In this document: positions 12,401-24,000 of the stretch, piece after piece | How positions within the stretch are numbered: position 1 is the stretch's first letter | How the letters are laid out: the number at the start of each line of letters is the position of its first letter | From: Zerene cesonia | Taxonomy: Eukaryota; Arthropoda; Insecta; Lepidoptera; Pieridae | NCBI RefSeq assembly: GCF_012273895.1 | Contig: NC_052117.1 | Span: 6,952,406-7,016,405 of the forward strand | Length of the DNA: 64,000 nucleotides | Direction: 5' to 3' | The notes under the pieces: model-generated | What the model was told of the DNA's origin: nothing | What the model saw: only the letters and a program-made list of their open reading frames with translations | Database searches by the model: none | Made by a program: the position numbers and the translations under genes

Positions 12401-15400
12401 CTGGTGGTAAGCACTATCACCGCCCATGAACATTTGGGAGGCGTAATGTCGTTTGCAGACCTTACGCCTCTCCTAATGGATTGCCGACTTCAAATTGGAA
12501 AGGGATTAGGAAAGTATTGATTAGAGGAATAAAGGAAAGGAATGGGAACGTAAGGCAAGGGATATGGGCCTCCGGCTCCCTCACTCACCGAACGAAACAC
12601 AGCAGTATGCTATTTCACGCCGGTCTTCTGTGGGGGTGTGGTATCTCCCCGGTGCGAGCTGGCCCAATTCGTGCCGAAGCGTGCTCGACTACCACAATAG
12701 AGTTATGAAAACTATACGTTCGGGCATTATGAAAACTAGAAAGCATGAAACGAATTCTAATGATTGTTTCATAAAATGTTTTTTCATCAGCACATAAAGT
12801 CAAGATAAATGAACATTAAATCTTTCTAATACTTTGTGATATTATTCCTTCACTTAACATATAATATTATTGCTAATTTATTTAACGTTTAAAACAAAAT
12901 TTTCAGTACAACTCATGGCAACTCACCCAGCCGCGTCTCCAAAAACGTATCGTCACTTGCAAATGGTGATAAACGGTGCAGCACCAATGGCGTCTACTGA
13001 TGCTGAACGGTTCTTGAATAAAGTTCAGGTATTATTTATGATTATAATTATTACGCTTTTTGAAAAAAGATACTCTGTTAGGAACGCGACAGGGTTGCAA
13101 TTGCAAATACATATTGTATATTCTTGATAGAATTGAAACTTCTTAAAACAACAGCTCATTTTCCGTTATTTCTAATTTATATGATCTTTCTTTTAGCTTA
13201 TGTAACAAATGTACCTAAAAATGGCATGCGCTTAAAAGTGTACTGTGTGTTTGCAGTTTAAAAGTTACAAACTCTCATTTTTATAATATAATATGAATAA
13301 ACTATACTATATTAATATACTTTACTATATCTGTCAAGTAACTTAAATACATTCTAGATATAAAAAGAACATTGTCCCAACAGTAGCAGTTAAAATGATT
13401 GTTTTAAAATTATGCTGCTAAATTAACTGCTATGACTATGGACATCGCTTAATAAGCATGGCTAATATGATTCATTGTATGAATAGATTAGATGATATCG
13501 GGGAATTACTACCTTGGTCTAGTGATACTGTGTTATCTAAAAGGAAAATCTATCTATCCAATAATAATAACAGAAATACAATGATGGGTTTCTCATCTAG
13601 ACGTACAACTATAATGTTGTTTGAGAAATATTTCATTCATATTCTTAAGAATCCATCTCATTGTCTTTTAAAATACTTAACGGTCTATAACTCATTTTAT
13701 TTTATGACAGACTCAGAATCAACTGAGTTCAGACTTCGCCACATAAATAGGCTAAATTAATTTTGTCTCTGTATCATATTTTGTACTACGTCTGTCTTTT
13801 AAATACTCGTATGATTCTGACACTGAGTCAATCTTAACATTAATTTAATTTCTAAGTCTACGCAATGTTGCAATGAGGAACTCGGTAGTTATGTGCCTTT
13901 ATGTGCAGTTTAAAAACCTGCCAAATCTGCATATGTATATTCTCTGATTAATCTAAATGTCGTAATTTCAGCGCAAAATTCGATTCAACCAAGGCTACGG
14001 TTTGACCGAAACATCTCCCGTAGTATGCGTGGCTCCAATAGACTCGGATGACTACAGCGCTGTTGGCCCTCCCGTGCCCAGCACTCAGCTGAAAATAGTC
14101 GGTGGTGATATGGAGCCTTTAGGACCTAATCAGGTAAATAGATAGATGCAGAACACACTGAATAAATGTAAAGGAATAAATACGGTACGGTACGATATGG
14201 GCTTACAATTCTAAGTTAAAAAAAGTGCAGTCACGTCACCCTTGTTGGTAGGGAACAGATGTAATGTACATGTGTTTCACTGATTATTTACGTAATATTC
14301 TATAACACACATACACAGCCTTTGATATCCTACTGGATATCGAAGGCTGTGTGACATAGAAGCGATCAGCTTTTTGTGTCCAGAGTACCCAGGTTCTTTT
14401 TATTCTACGCTCAACCAATAATTAGTTTACAAAGGATCAATAGATGGATGTATGCGTAACAGAAAATATTCATAGTATGGAAAAATGTATGGGCTTACAA
14501 TTCCAAATGGTGTTAAAATTTCGTATTCACAAAAATAGTGTACACTGATGAAATTCACTGAATCGCTATTTTTTACCTTGGACATTGCAAAATTTTGGCC
14601 TCGTAATAATAATTGATAACTTAACTTTGAATTTAATAAAATATTAGGTAATCAACGTACCAAAATTATTTGAAATTATTCATGAAATATTAACAGATTT
14701 AAATGATCCATTCCAGACTGGTGAACTACTAGTCCGAGGACCTCAAGTGATGAAGGGATACAGGAACAACCCCGAAGCCAATTCTGAGGCGTTTGCTGAC
14801 GGTTGGTTCCTCACTGGAGACATGGCAGTCGCTGATGAAAATGGGGTTGTTAAAATTGTTGATCGAATCAAGGAACTTATAAAGGTGAACAATTATCAAT
14901 TTTGAGAGACAGTAAGAAGTTTATTAGATTTTTTATATTATTTCATCATCATCAGCCCATATATGTTCCCACTGCTGGGACACAGGCCTCCTATGAGGGG
15001 TTCAGGCCATAATCCACCACGCTGGCCAAGTGCGGGTTGGCAGATATCACATGTCGCCGAACTTTTTTGAATCTTTGACATGCTGGTTTCATCACGATGT
15101 TTTCCTTCACCGTTTTAAGTAGTGGTGATGTTGTCCACATGTGCAGATAAATTAAAAAATCAATTTATTTCCTGCACGCTCGCCCGGTCTCGAACCCCGA
15201 CTTATCGATTGTGAAGTCCGAGGTTCTCACCACTGAGCCACCACTGCTACTACTGCTTTATATTAGTTACAGGAACGGAACGGGACAGTATGTCGTCAAA
15301 AGATGTTCACATAATGAAATATAGTCGTAATAATGAAATATTCCAATTACTTAATTGAAAATTTGGAAAACATTGAATTAAAATATGTTTGTTTTAGAAA

Positions 15401-15808
15401 TAGTTCTTAGTCTAGAGAAATTACTCTTCATACTATTAATATTAGAACTATATAATATAACTATTAGACCGTTTTCTGAAGAACTTTCGAGAGTTCATAA
15501 CTATCATTCTATATCAGGTAAAAGGATTCCAAGTGCCGCCAGCAGAATTAGAAGCAGTCTTACGAGATCACCCATCCGTCAAAGATGCAGCAGTTATTGG
15601 AGTTCCTCATCCCACCAAAGGAGAATCTCCCAGAGCATTCGTAGTTCCGAAAGAAGGAGCTAAATCTGATATTAAAGATATAAGCGATTTCGTTAATGAA
15701 AAAGTTGCTTCGTTTAAACGTATAGATGACATTATGTTTGTTGATTGTATCCCGAAGTCTGCGGCGGGGAAGATACTTAAGAAGGAGTTGAAGGCGAAAT
15801 ATTGTTAG
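6444..15808 (+). CDS. Acyl-CoA ligase (4CL / luciferase-like), complete, 8 exons
   Basis: Exons: 6444-6650, 9562-9772, 10177-10539, 11351-11536, 12907-13028, 13972-14133, 14717-14884 and 15518-15808, all GT-AG and phase-consistent. They encode 569 aa, usual for the family. Motifs in order: YSSGTTGLPKG (223-233, phosphate-binding loop), LPFFHIYA (271-278, acid-pocket region), QGYGLTE (370-376), LTGDM with Asp452, DRIKELIK (466-473, domain hinge) and AAGKIL with catalytic Lys558. Family chemistry is ATP-dependent conversion of a carboxylic or fatty acid to acyl-AMP, then acyl-CoA. The N-terminus is rich in Lys and Arg (MEKVLRTLQRTLIKY) and the C-terminus is KAKYC, so there is no SKL-type peroxisomal signal. 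Localisation is open. Introns carry a SINE in intron 3, another in intron 7 and a retroelement in intron 4. Firefly-type luciferase activity is not implied. Confidence 0.93.
6855..7053 (-). mobile_element. Non-autonomous Helitron (type HeA)
   Basis: On the minus strand it starts TCCTACTAATATTATAAATG and ends in a GCGGGTGAAACCGC-type hairpin followed by CTAG|T, the Helitron terminal signature (5' TC, 3' hairpin plus CTRR, insertion between A and T). It is close in sequence and length to the copies at 36341-36553 and 53810-54007. It lies in intron 1 of gene 2. Confidence 0.75.
8387..8522 (-). mobile_element. Diverged family A retroelement fragment
   Basis: GAGCTGGCGGTTCGCCTGAT followed by AATAAAGGAATAGACTGGGA matches, in order, the minus-strand family A copies. 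Both ends are lost. It lies in intron 1 of gene 2. Confidence 0.55.
8884..9000 (-). mobile_element. Helitron fragment (type HeC)
   Basis: It begins CTAGCTGCTCCCCGGCCTCG, the reverse complement of a Helitron 3' end, then continues with the 'TGGTACATACATA ... TTTTTGAAATCG' body shared with the HeC copies. The 5' end is missing. Confidence 0.5.
9038..9074. repeat. Perfect 16-bp hairpin
   Basis: AAAAATTTCCTGGAAT and ATTCCAGGAAATTTTT pair perfectly around the five-base loop ACTAA. It lies in intron 1 of gene 2. The arms have low GC and no function can be assigned. Confidence 0.6.
9454..9473 (+). repeat. (GACA)5 microsatellite
   Basis: Five perfect GACA units, followed by AGCGAAGTCTTAGAATTAGG and GGTCCCGTTTT. 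I recall this combination as recurrent in lepidopteran genomes, so it may be the end of an old mobile element. Confidence 0.7.
9808..9965 (-). mobile_element. Helitron-like fragment
   Basis: It starts CTAGCTTTTACCCGCGAATT (reverse complement of a CTAG-ending Helitron tail) and includes CCCCATCAAAATCCGATGTA. It is diverged and lies in intron 2 of gene 2, 36 bases after the donor. Confidence 0.4.
10559..10853 (-). mobile_element. tRNA-derived SINE (family B) with target duplication
   Basis: A full-length copy. The minus strand runs from a tRNA-like head (CAGTGGTGGCTCAGTGGTGA, A-box region) to a (GATGAT)n tail. It is flanked by a 12-bp direct repeat, TTGATCAAAATT, at 10547-10558 and 10854-10865, which fixes the borders. 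The body starts only 20 bases after the last base of gene 2 exon 3. Confidence 0.9.
11698..11870 (+). mobile_element. Helitron-like element (type HeC), 3' end decayed
   Basis: It starts TCCATATTAATATTATAAAG and contains GATAGCCCATTTATTGAGGA and ACCACGGGCGAA, shared with 43087-43237 and 44577-44751. The final CTAG is not recognisable. It lies in intron 4 of gene 2. Confidence 0.6.
12358..12703 (-). mobile_element. Family A poly-A retroelement, near full length
   Basis: It begins with a T-run (the poly-A tail on the minus strand), then GTCACCTTCAGCAATGGAGC, and ends GTGCTCGACTACCACAATAG. These match the two ends of the 62479-62820 copy in reverse. It carries no long ORF, so it is a SINE or a 5'-truncated LINE moved by target-primed reverse transcription. 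It lies in intron 4 of gene 2. Confidence 0.8.
14313..14352. repeat. 18-bp hairpin with 4-base loop
   Basis: ACACAGCCTTTGATATCC pairs with GGATATCGAAGGCTGTGT (one G-T wobble) around TACT. It lies in intron 6 of gene 2, 180 bases after the donor, so the stem would form in the pre-mRNA. Confidence 0.65.
14941..15256 (-). mobile_element. tRNA-derived SINE (family B)
   Basis: It has the same order of blocks as the 10559-10853 copy: CATCATCATCAG tail, CACTGCTGGGACACAGGC, CCACGCTGGCCAAGTGCGGG, and a tRNA-like head ending GAGCCACCACTGC. A 9-bp direct repeat TTTATATTA (14932-14940 and 15257-15265) flanks it. It lies in intron 7 of gene 2. Confidence 0.85.
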
Positions 15809-16179
15809 GTTGTGTACAATTGTTTGTTTTTGGGTAATGCTGACAAATGTTTGATTTTTGGGTACGGATGTTGGATGGGATAGGGTCATCATGAATGTCA
15901 TTAAGTGTTTTGTTATTAGAGACACGGGAAGACAAAAGAGAGAAATTTGGCTTAAATGGAATTTAAAATAGATTGGCTAGTTGGTCAGGTGCGTGTTGGA
16001 AAATTTTATTTATGTAAACTCAAACCATTTGGCCCTGGCACATTTACCATAGCAATGTTTCCTTTTGTTTGTTCTAATTGTTTTACGTTTATTGTATATT
16101 CGTCTCGTCTCGAACCGAGGAAATTTTCATTGATTTCAGAAGACACGATTTCTGAGCCATGGGTGTATGGTATATATAA

Positions 16180-16360
16180 TCTTAATATATATAAATTACG
16201 TGTCACGTTGTTTGTCCGCGATGGACACCAAAACTACTCGACCGTTTTTAATCAAATTGGCACACCATGTGCAGTTTGATCCAGTTTAAAAGATAGGATA
16301 GTTTATATTATTACAATTACGATAAACGACTACCCGGGCAAAGCCGGGGCATGCAGCTAG
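16180..16360 (+). mobile_element. Non-autonomous Helitron (type HeB)
   Basis: It starts TCTTAATATATATAAATTAC with GTGTCACG and ends GCCGGGGCATGCAG-CTAG|T. It shares the head (TATATAAA...GTGTCAC) and terminal signature with 23128-23292, 35308-35487 and 38611-38791. The middle is diverged. Confidence 0.65.
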
Positions 16361-17399
16361 TATACTGTAGATATAATAAGATGACAGCTCATAATATGCA
16401 ATTTGAATAACGTATGCATGCAATGGATTATTTTGTTTGGTAAATCCAAGGTGATACTAATTTGTAATTTACCTGTTTTTATATACAATTTTTTTATTAA
16501 TTTGACGCAGTTTGCGATTATTATTTTAAGGAAGACAAAAATTAATATTGAATTCACATTTGCAAAATTAATATTGAATTATTAATCTATAAAAAAATTT
16601 ACAATTTCTTTAAAACATGGCGTGTAAAAATTAAATATAATATTTTATAATGAGAAAATTGACATATATATTCTAAGCATTTATTAAAATGATATTTACT
16701 CAAATGCGTATAAAAAACTAAGGAAACAATAGGTAATTGATTCAATAGATATGATTATTTTATATGATAAAAACTTAAATTATATATAATAAAAATGTTC
16801 CGAATGTTGTATTAATCTGTTGATAAATTTGTAATGATGAGTCATTATATACACGTGTATTTAATAAATTTGTACATAACATATTATTTAGGGTCAAATA
16901 TATTCTTTAGACAATATAATTATTTTTAACAAAAATCACCTAGACAATAACAACCATACCTCCTTTTTTAGAAGTCAGTTGAAAAGACAGAACAAACACG
17001 GTTTCACATTGTATTATAGTGTTATTTGTTTTGTATAAGATGTAAAAAGTATAAGACATTAAAAAAAAAATTACTAATTTTAATCGCATTTATACTACAA
17101 TTTGATAACTAAAGAAAAAAATCTTTAAAAATGATGATATTCAAATGTATAAGATAAGTATAAATGGAAATGTATGTACAATTAAATCATAATGAGAAGG
17201 CTGTTTTTGTATCTTACATAATGTATATAATAATGAATAATTAAGATATCTACACATGTAACGTTTACAATAAAATCATTACACATATTTTTGGTTTGCT
17301 TCATTGTCTATATTGTTTGATATAGGCAATGTTATTGTTATAAAAACGAAACCGATGACTAGCAAGGTCATAACTATGAAACATAACATATTTATTGAC

Positions 17400-17590
17400 T
17401 ATTTGCCTGTCTGTCCCTTCTTCACGTCTAAACCATCGAGCCTAATTTGATGCAATTTAGTACATATGTAGTTTGAGACCCGAGGGTACAGTTATTATAA
17501 CAGGAATACCACAGGAACGAAAGTATCCGTGTTTTAATACTTTTGTATTTTTCTTTAATGACACGGGCAAAGCAGCGGGAAGAAAACTAG
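17400..17590 (+). mobile_element. Helitron-like element, diverged
   Basis: It contains TGTCTGTCCCTTCTTCACGT, GAATACCACAGGAACG and ends GGGCAAAGCAGCGGGAAGAAAA-CTAG|T. The 5' border is uncertain. Confidence 0.45.
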
Positions 17591-19189
17591 TGTTAGATAA
17601 ACAGATCGAATTTGATATACTCATGTATATCAGTCTCTAGTAATTAAAAAAATATATTTAAAAAGCAACACAGTAAGCTATGCCTTTTACAGAATCGTAA
17701 ACCATATAGTAATATTAAAGTAAAAATGAGTATAGATAAAAAGGCTTCAAACGGTATATTATTTCAATTTCTGATAATACTTCTTTTTATGGCAGAGCCA
17801 GCAAAGGGACAGGTGGGACACTAGCGGTGGTTACAGGTGCTTTGTCGGATTTTAAGTTTTTAAAGGCCCAAAGCCACAATTGATTTATCACCTTTATCCA
17901 TTCAGTATTATTAGCTATTCGATACAAACATTTGATCATATCAATTCAGTCCGGTCAATTTTGATAATCAAGGTTTCAAAAATGGTATTGGTAGGATCGT
18001 TCATTACACTATTATAAAAGAAACGTGAAAAGTTCTCATCTATTCAGCACGTGCAAAAAAAATTACGCGGGATCAAATGTCACAAAATGGGATTTTTCGC
18101 GATTTTCAGCCAAACGATAAGTTTTATCATAAAATTAACTTAAATAGAATTTCTAGATTAGATAATTATCTGTAAAATGTCTTAATATATTTATTCCCTA
18201 AGAGCCACCGCTATTTTTAAATTACATTTTAAAAATACCGTTTTTAATGAATCGCCTCCCATGCTATATCGATTTCAATTCAGGATATTACTTCATATTA
18301 TGCTTATGTAATGATAAGAAAATATAAATATATAATAAATAAGTCATATGATATGGCAATTATCGAATGATAATAGTATAAATACGATAATACTGATAGA
18401 GAAAAGTAGCTCTGAGGTAATAAAGGGGCAATACATATTAGCTACTTACTCATATATATTTTACAATTACTCAGATCGATTATTTCACCAACTTCCTACT
18501 TTTAAAACAAAATAAAAAATGAGCTGAATAATCAGACATTTTGTAAAAAACGTACATAAGCAGCATAAAATTTTTTATGAGGATTTTGGTTTAATAGACC
18601 ACGTAGCAGATTTTTTTAGAAAATTATATTTAAGGAGGAAAAAAAACCGCAACCAGTTTCTCGAATAATATTATTATCTATCATTTGTACGGATAACACA
18701 AGTATTTTGTTTTATACTGAATAATTTTTGAGAGCGTAGAGCGAGCGAGCGAGCGAGTAAAAAAAAAAGCATTTGACCATTGCTTGTCTAGATTTTGAAG
18801 TTCTATAGAATTAAGGTGAACTATTACCTAACAATTGTTTTTGCTCACTTGAAAATTTGTAGAATATCTGTGTTTCCCGACGAGTACCTACAATCTAGGA
18901 ACTTCTAGGAATGAAGCACGTTTCCCTAGAAGTTATTGTTAGGTATCTTAGCGTGGTTAGAAGAGGATGTGGTCAAGCACTTCTCTATCGTCCGTTGAAA
19001 ACAAACTGAAACCAAAGTTACATAGGAACTGTTTCTCTGAAAATCTAACTAGGTGAAGATATATAACATCGCGATGCGACCAGCTAGTAGGGTCATAATT
19101 AGTATAAGCAAAACATTCTGGGGCGTCATTAAATACTCAATATTATAAGGTCGACTCCTTTTTTTAAGTGATAAAATGTTCCATACATA

Positions 19190-19320
19190 CCCAGGGCTCC
19201 CGGTGAAGGAGCTGATGGTAATGTCGGTTTCCTACCGTCTAAATCCCCACTGTGTTCCATCGAGCCGCTTTAGTGAGGGGGCCTCGGGAGCCGGTTACAA
19301 TTCAACCGCGACCAATGTCT
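19190..19320. other. GC-rich block of unknown origin
   Basis: About 130 bases (CCCAGGGCTCCCGGTGAAGG through GGGGGCCTCGGGAGCCGGTT) with much higher GC than the surrounding DNA. No frame gives a recognised protein and there is no other copy in the window. A remnant of a LINE coding region is possible. Confidence 0.4.
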
Positions 19321-21032
19321 ATCTATTACTCTAACAAAAGATACTAAGTACCAAACCGGCACAAATGGTCTCGCAATCTGTTTATACATAACATATTATG
19401 ATGAAATAGAATTTGTGGATCGTTGTTTTCAATGTTAACATTTAAAACAAGTTGATAGGTAAGTGTTTGTCGGTGGTGGGTTTAATGAAAATTACTCAGC
19501 GGTTTTGGTATCACAAAGAAACGAATTCTAAATTATAGCTATAATTTCCATAAGATCTGCGCCATATGATTTGATATATGATAATTATTTTAACATTCAC
19601 TTTAAGATTCTTAATTTACATTGATGATTACATTTCATTTATATTAAAATTAAAGTCATTAAAACAATAATAACCAAATATGAATGTAATGTTGTGTTTT
19701 GATTTTTGATAATGCTGTGTTGTAATGATAACATAATAAGATGATAATGAGTTGTGTATGACCTTGCTAGTAAAGCAGTTGATACACCAAGCTATAATAA
19801 AAAATAAATGATATACCTATTGAGGTGAACTTATTACTTATTTGTGAAGAAATATTAATTTTCAGAAATAGAGATTCGTTTGTAATCGTATCGATTGTAA
19901 AATAGTCAATTATTTATTAAAATTAGGAGCAAAACAGCTGCTTAGTTATTTTACGTCATACGGTTCGTCGATTTTTTCACGGTGTTTGTGAATATCAAAT
20001 ATTTTTTATATTTATAAAAATCATTTCAGAATATCTACCACTAACATCACCCATGCACACGATTTTCAAGTTTCTGCTTTAAGATTTTGTTCAATTGTTT
20101 CGGTGTTTGATAACTGATTGCTTTGTTTTATTTGACTGATGTTTCTATATGAAGTGCTCAACCTTGCATAAGGCTCTGTTACTTTCAACATTCAGTGTTA
20201 TTTTTAAAACAATTTTTATATCCTATTGTGCCACTATCTTTATTGAATATTTTCGAGGTTTATTTTTTATTTACACCGTAGCGTAACAAAAGTTCATTCG
20301 ACAATATTAAAGTATTATATAATAGCACGACTCATAATGCGAACCATTTGGGCAGGTTTATGGTAGATATCCTGCCGAAAAATTTAGCAACCATTACTGC
20401 AACTATTTAATTAATTCTCCAATCCTCGATATCTTCTCAATCTACCTATCAATGTACAGTTAATGGATATTAATTCTGTCACTGGTAAAAAAATATTCAT
20501 GATAACATAACCGCAAAAAAGCACGTCAATCAACTCTTTTATTAGCTTAAGATCTACTATGAGCAAATTGGTATTCAAAATGTTCATCTTTTTTAGCGCA
20601 ACATAATGACGAACAAAATAAAATAACAAATGTTTTGTAATTTGTTATAGATTCGTGTTCTATTAGATTTTCCAATAATTTTACAATACAATATTTAATA
20701 TGAATATAGACAGGTAAAACTACATGTTTCGAAGCGTTCAATGAAATGTTTATCATCCAAAGAGTTTATTTATAATTTTTTCGTCTTTTAATTAAATAAT
20801 ATAATTACGATAACACATATAGTACTCGTATATCATATGTACATATCATTTCGAAGTCGAATTCAACCATTGTCCCCACCAGAGCTGTATTGGTTCAGTG
20901 CGGTGTAAAAAAACTGCTCGCCAGGTATAATCCAACAGACTTATGCGATAGTACCATACCGGGCGCGGGCCTTCAGCCGACGTAGCATGTAAACGACCCA
21001 TTATTTTTGCGTATTTAAAATAAATAATAATA

Positions 21033-24000
21033 ATGTTTAGGCGCTTGGAAACGAGTATTGGCAATGGAGTGTTGTGTTATTTTAGAAGAAGCCACGTTTG
21101 GACGAAGGGGAATGTTGTTGTATCGCCGTTCCGTGATGTTAGCATACCGGAGGTTACATTGCCGGAGTATGTTTGGAATAAATTGATCAAATGGTCGGAT
21201 AAAATAGCCGTGGTACGTTATTTATTAATTTTATATAAATATTATATGTAATATATTTATATTGTTAAAGTTTCATTGTTTATGTAGTGTAGATTTATTA
21301 GTACCGGTTGTGGTTGCATTTTTACAAATATAAATTACAAGCTTTCCGCCCGAAGATTCGCCTGCGTAGACAAAAAAATGATAGGCTGTACGGGATTATA
21401 CCCGCCTAGACCCGTTCCCATGGTATTCCGGGATAAAAACTGTCCCAAGTAATTCCTCGGGTCTCAAACTATCTTTGTTCCGAATTTCACTCGAAACAGT
21501 TCAGTGATTTAACCGTAAAGAAGAATCAGACAGACAGAGTTACTTTCACAACTAGTTAATTAGTAGGGATTAATCAAACGCATACATAGACCGTTAAAAC
21601 GGAGCGCGATACAAAAGGTTTTTTGGAGTTTAATAAAAAAAAAAAATGAGAAACATTTGTCAGTTTGTCCATTAAGTACAAATAAAATTTTTGTTCTTTT
21701 AGAAATTGGTGATGATGATGATTGACAATGAAAAATACACACACACTGTATGCTGACACAAGAAAAAAATCTTAATATAATAGAAAATAATTATAATTCA
21801 TAAATAACATATCATATGTAAACGCATGGAAAATGTTATCTGTCAAAAGCTAATGTTGTTATTTAGATTTACAACAGGTTAAAAAACTTAACGATAAAGA
21901 TATAACAGAGTTATTAAGAATCATGACTGGAAGTAATGATTAGGTGTTGAGTTTATATCTTATGTTACGAAATATTATTAAATAATGTTTCGATAGGTTA
22001 TCAAAATCCTTTTATTAATGCACATAATGATTTGTATTATTAAAATCCGCCGTAAATCAAAAGCTTTTGTTTAAGATATGTTTTTGATAAGTTGGTCAAT
22101 AATAATGAAGTAAAAATGTATCAGCTGTTTATTAAAATACGATTTATTTAAAGATACAAATAGGTTGAAGCTAAAGTTAAACCGTGTTAAAATGAATCAA
22201 TTCAAAAGCATTAAAACAATAAAAAAAATACTCAGAAAGTTTTTATATTTATATGCATTGTGTAGCTGAGTTATAGCTACCCTTAGCTAGCAATTTGCTG
22301 CAACCAGGTAGAAGGATATGGGTACAAAAAGTTATTTGTAGATTTTGGTTTTTAAGGAAGCGGCAGTAGATGAATGGACAAACATGTTTACGGCAATTTT
22401 TAATTCCGTGATATTCATTATGTATAGTAGAGTCACAGAAGTTTTATATAAATATAGAGGTCAGTATGGCATCTGTATGGATGTAGAATATAGTCCGAAA
22501 TATTTTGTTCAAATTTAAGTTTGAAGTTATTTAATAACCATCTTCAGTGCTCATAGAGTCCCTATATGCCATAAAATATACAATTCTGTGTTTTTTTTTT
22601 TTTATTTGAGGCCAGAAACTACTGTCATTACTTCTCAATCAATATTCTTTTTTTAATTCTGTTTGATGTTTACGGTGGTACTTTATAAAGAGTTCATCGA
22701 ATCACTTTCACCACGAGATATGTGCAGAGAAGGTTTTTTTGAACTGATTTCCCACGCAATGGTAGCAATGACTATCATCATCATATATCATCACATACAC
22801 ACGTCTTGTTAATGACGTGAATAGATTTTTATTGTTTCGCCAATTAGGGGAGAGTATAAGTAATTTTTAAAGTTACGTGTCATGAAATAAAGTTTAGGGC
22901 GTTTATTTAGATTCGTACACAATTAATTACACTTACAGATTCAAACGAGTTTTTATCCCACAATGGCTGGTCTGATTGTGATGATTTTAAATTTGTATTG
23001 CATTTGAATTGGACCCTAGGATGTTGTGATTTAGGAATTCTAATTAAGATTCTCGAATAGGTTCTGGATATGACTTGTTTACTATGTATAAATATAATTA
23101 AAATTATTTTATACGTAACTTGCTCCATCTTATATATAAAATTCCCATGTCACAATTTTAGTAACTAAACTCCTCCGAAACGGCTGGACCGATTCTTATG
23201 AAATTTTTTGTGCATATTGGGTATGTCTGAGAATCAAAAAGAATGAATAAATGATAAGAGCAAGGCAGAATAGCGTTTGCCGGGTCGGCTAGTGATTCAA
23301 TATATTTAGCTATTACCAGCAGTTTCTTTAACTTTCATCCCCTTTTTGTCCCCTTGTGAAGAGATTTTATCAAAAACCCTTTCATACTAGATACCTATAC
23401 ATTATAATGGCTATCTGTATGCCAAATATCAGCCTGGTTCAGTAGTTTGGGCTGTGCGTTGATAGATCAGTCGGTCAGTCACATAGTCATACATATTACG
23501 ATGGACGCGGTAACCAATACAAAGTAGACAAACACATAACAGATTCACTCGTTTTCAATGTCTGCTGTGGTTTTTTTCTACAATTTACTACTTCCTTTCT
23601 ACCACAACATGAAAATAGGCATTAAATTACATAATGGTTGATGGCCAATCGAGAGAATAATACACCTATCGTATTTGTTACATTGTTAGGTACTTTTGTA
23701 TCTTTACAACTGCTATAATTCTGACATTGAAAGTTTTTGTAATCCATCATTAATTAATTTGAATTATATTACCAGTTCAGGACGTTGAGACCTTTGTTTC
23801 GTTGCGTATAAGTGGATGTCTTATGTTATTATCATGTCATAATACTTTGAACAATGACAATTTGTATCTTGATAAACTATTGAATTTATTTTTGTACGTT
23901 GGTCAGTTTGTCGGTTTCTTTTTTAAATTTGTCTTCAAAATTTTGGAAATGCATCACGTAGTGAGTTTTATCAGGACGTGTGTTTGATAAGAAATAAGAA

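Larger units (their letters stand above)
15809..21032. other. Intergenic region between ligase genes 2 and 3
   Basis: Mostly AT-rich DNA without supportable coding sequence. It holds Helitron-like elements (16180-16360, about 17400-17590), a short tandem duplication of AAAATTAATATTGAATT (16537 and 16563), a GAGC-repeat tract near 18733-18757, and a GC-rich block at 19190-19320. The gene 2 polyadenylation site is not certain; AATAAA occurs at 16863. Confidence 0.6.

Noticed and set aside
15560..15925. Minus-strand 121-codon frame over gene 2 exon 8
   Set aside because: It is the antisense shadow of a well-supported exon. The same holds for 36717-36980.
18733..18757. GAGC-repeat tract as a CRISPR-like or regulatory array
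   Set aside because: It is a simple short microsatellite without spacers, in a eukaryotic genome.
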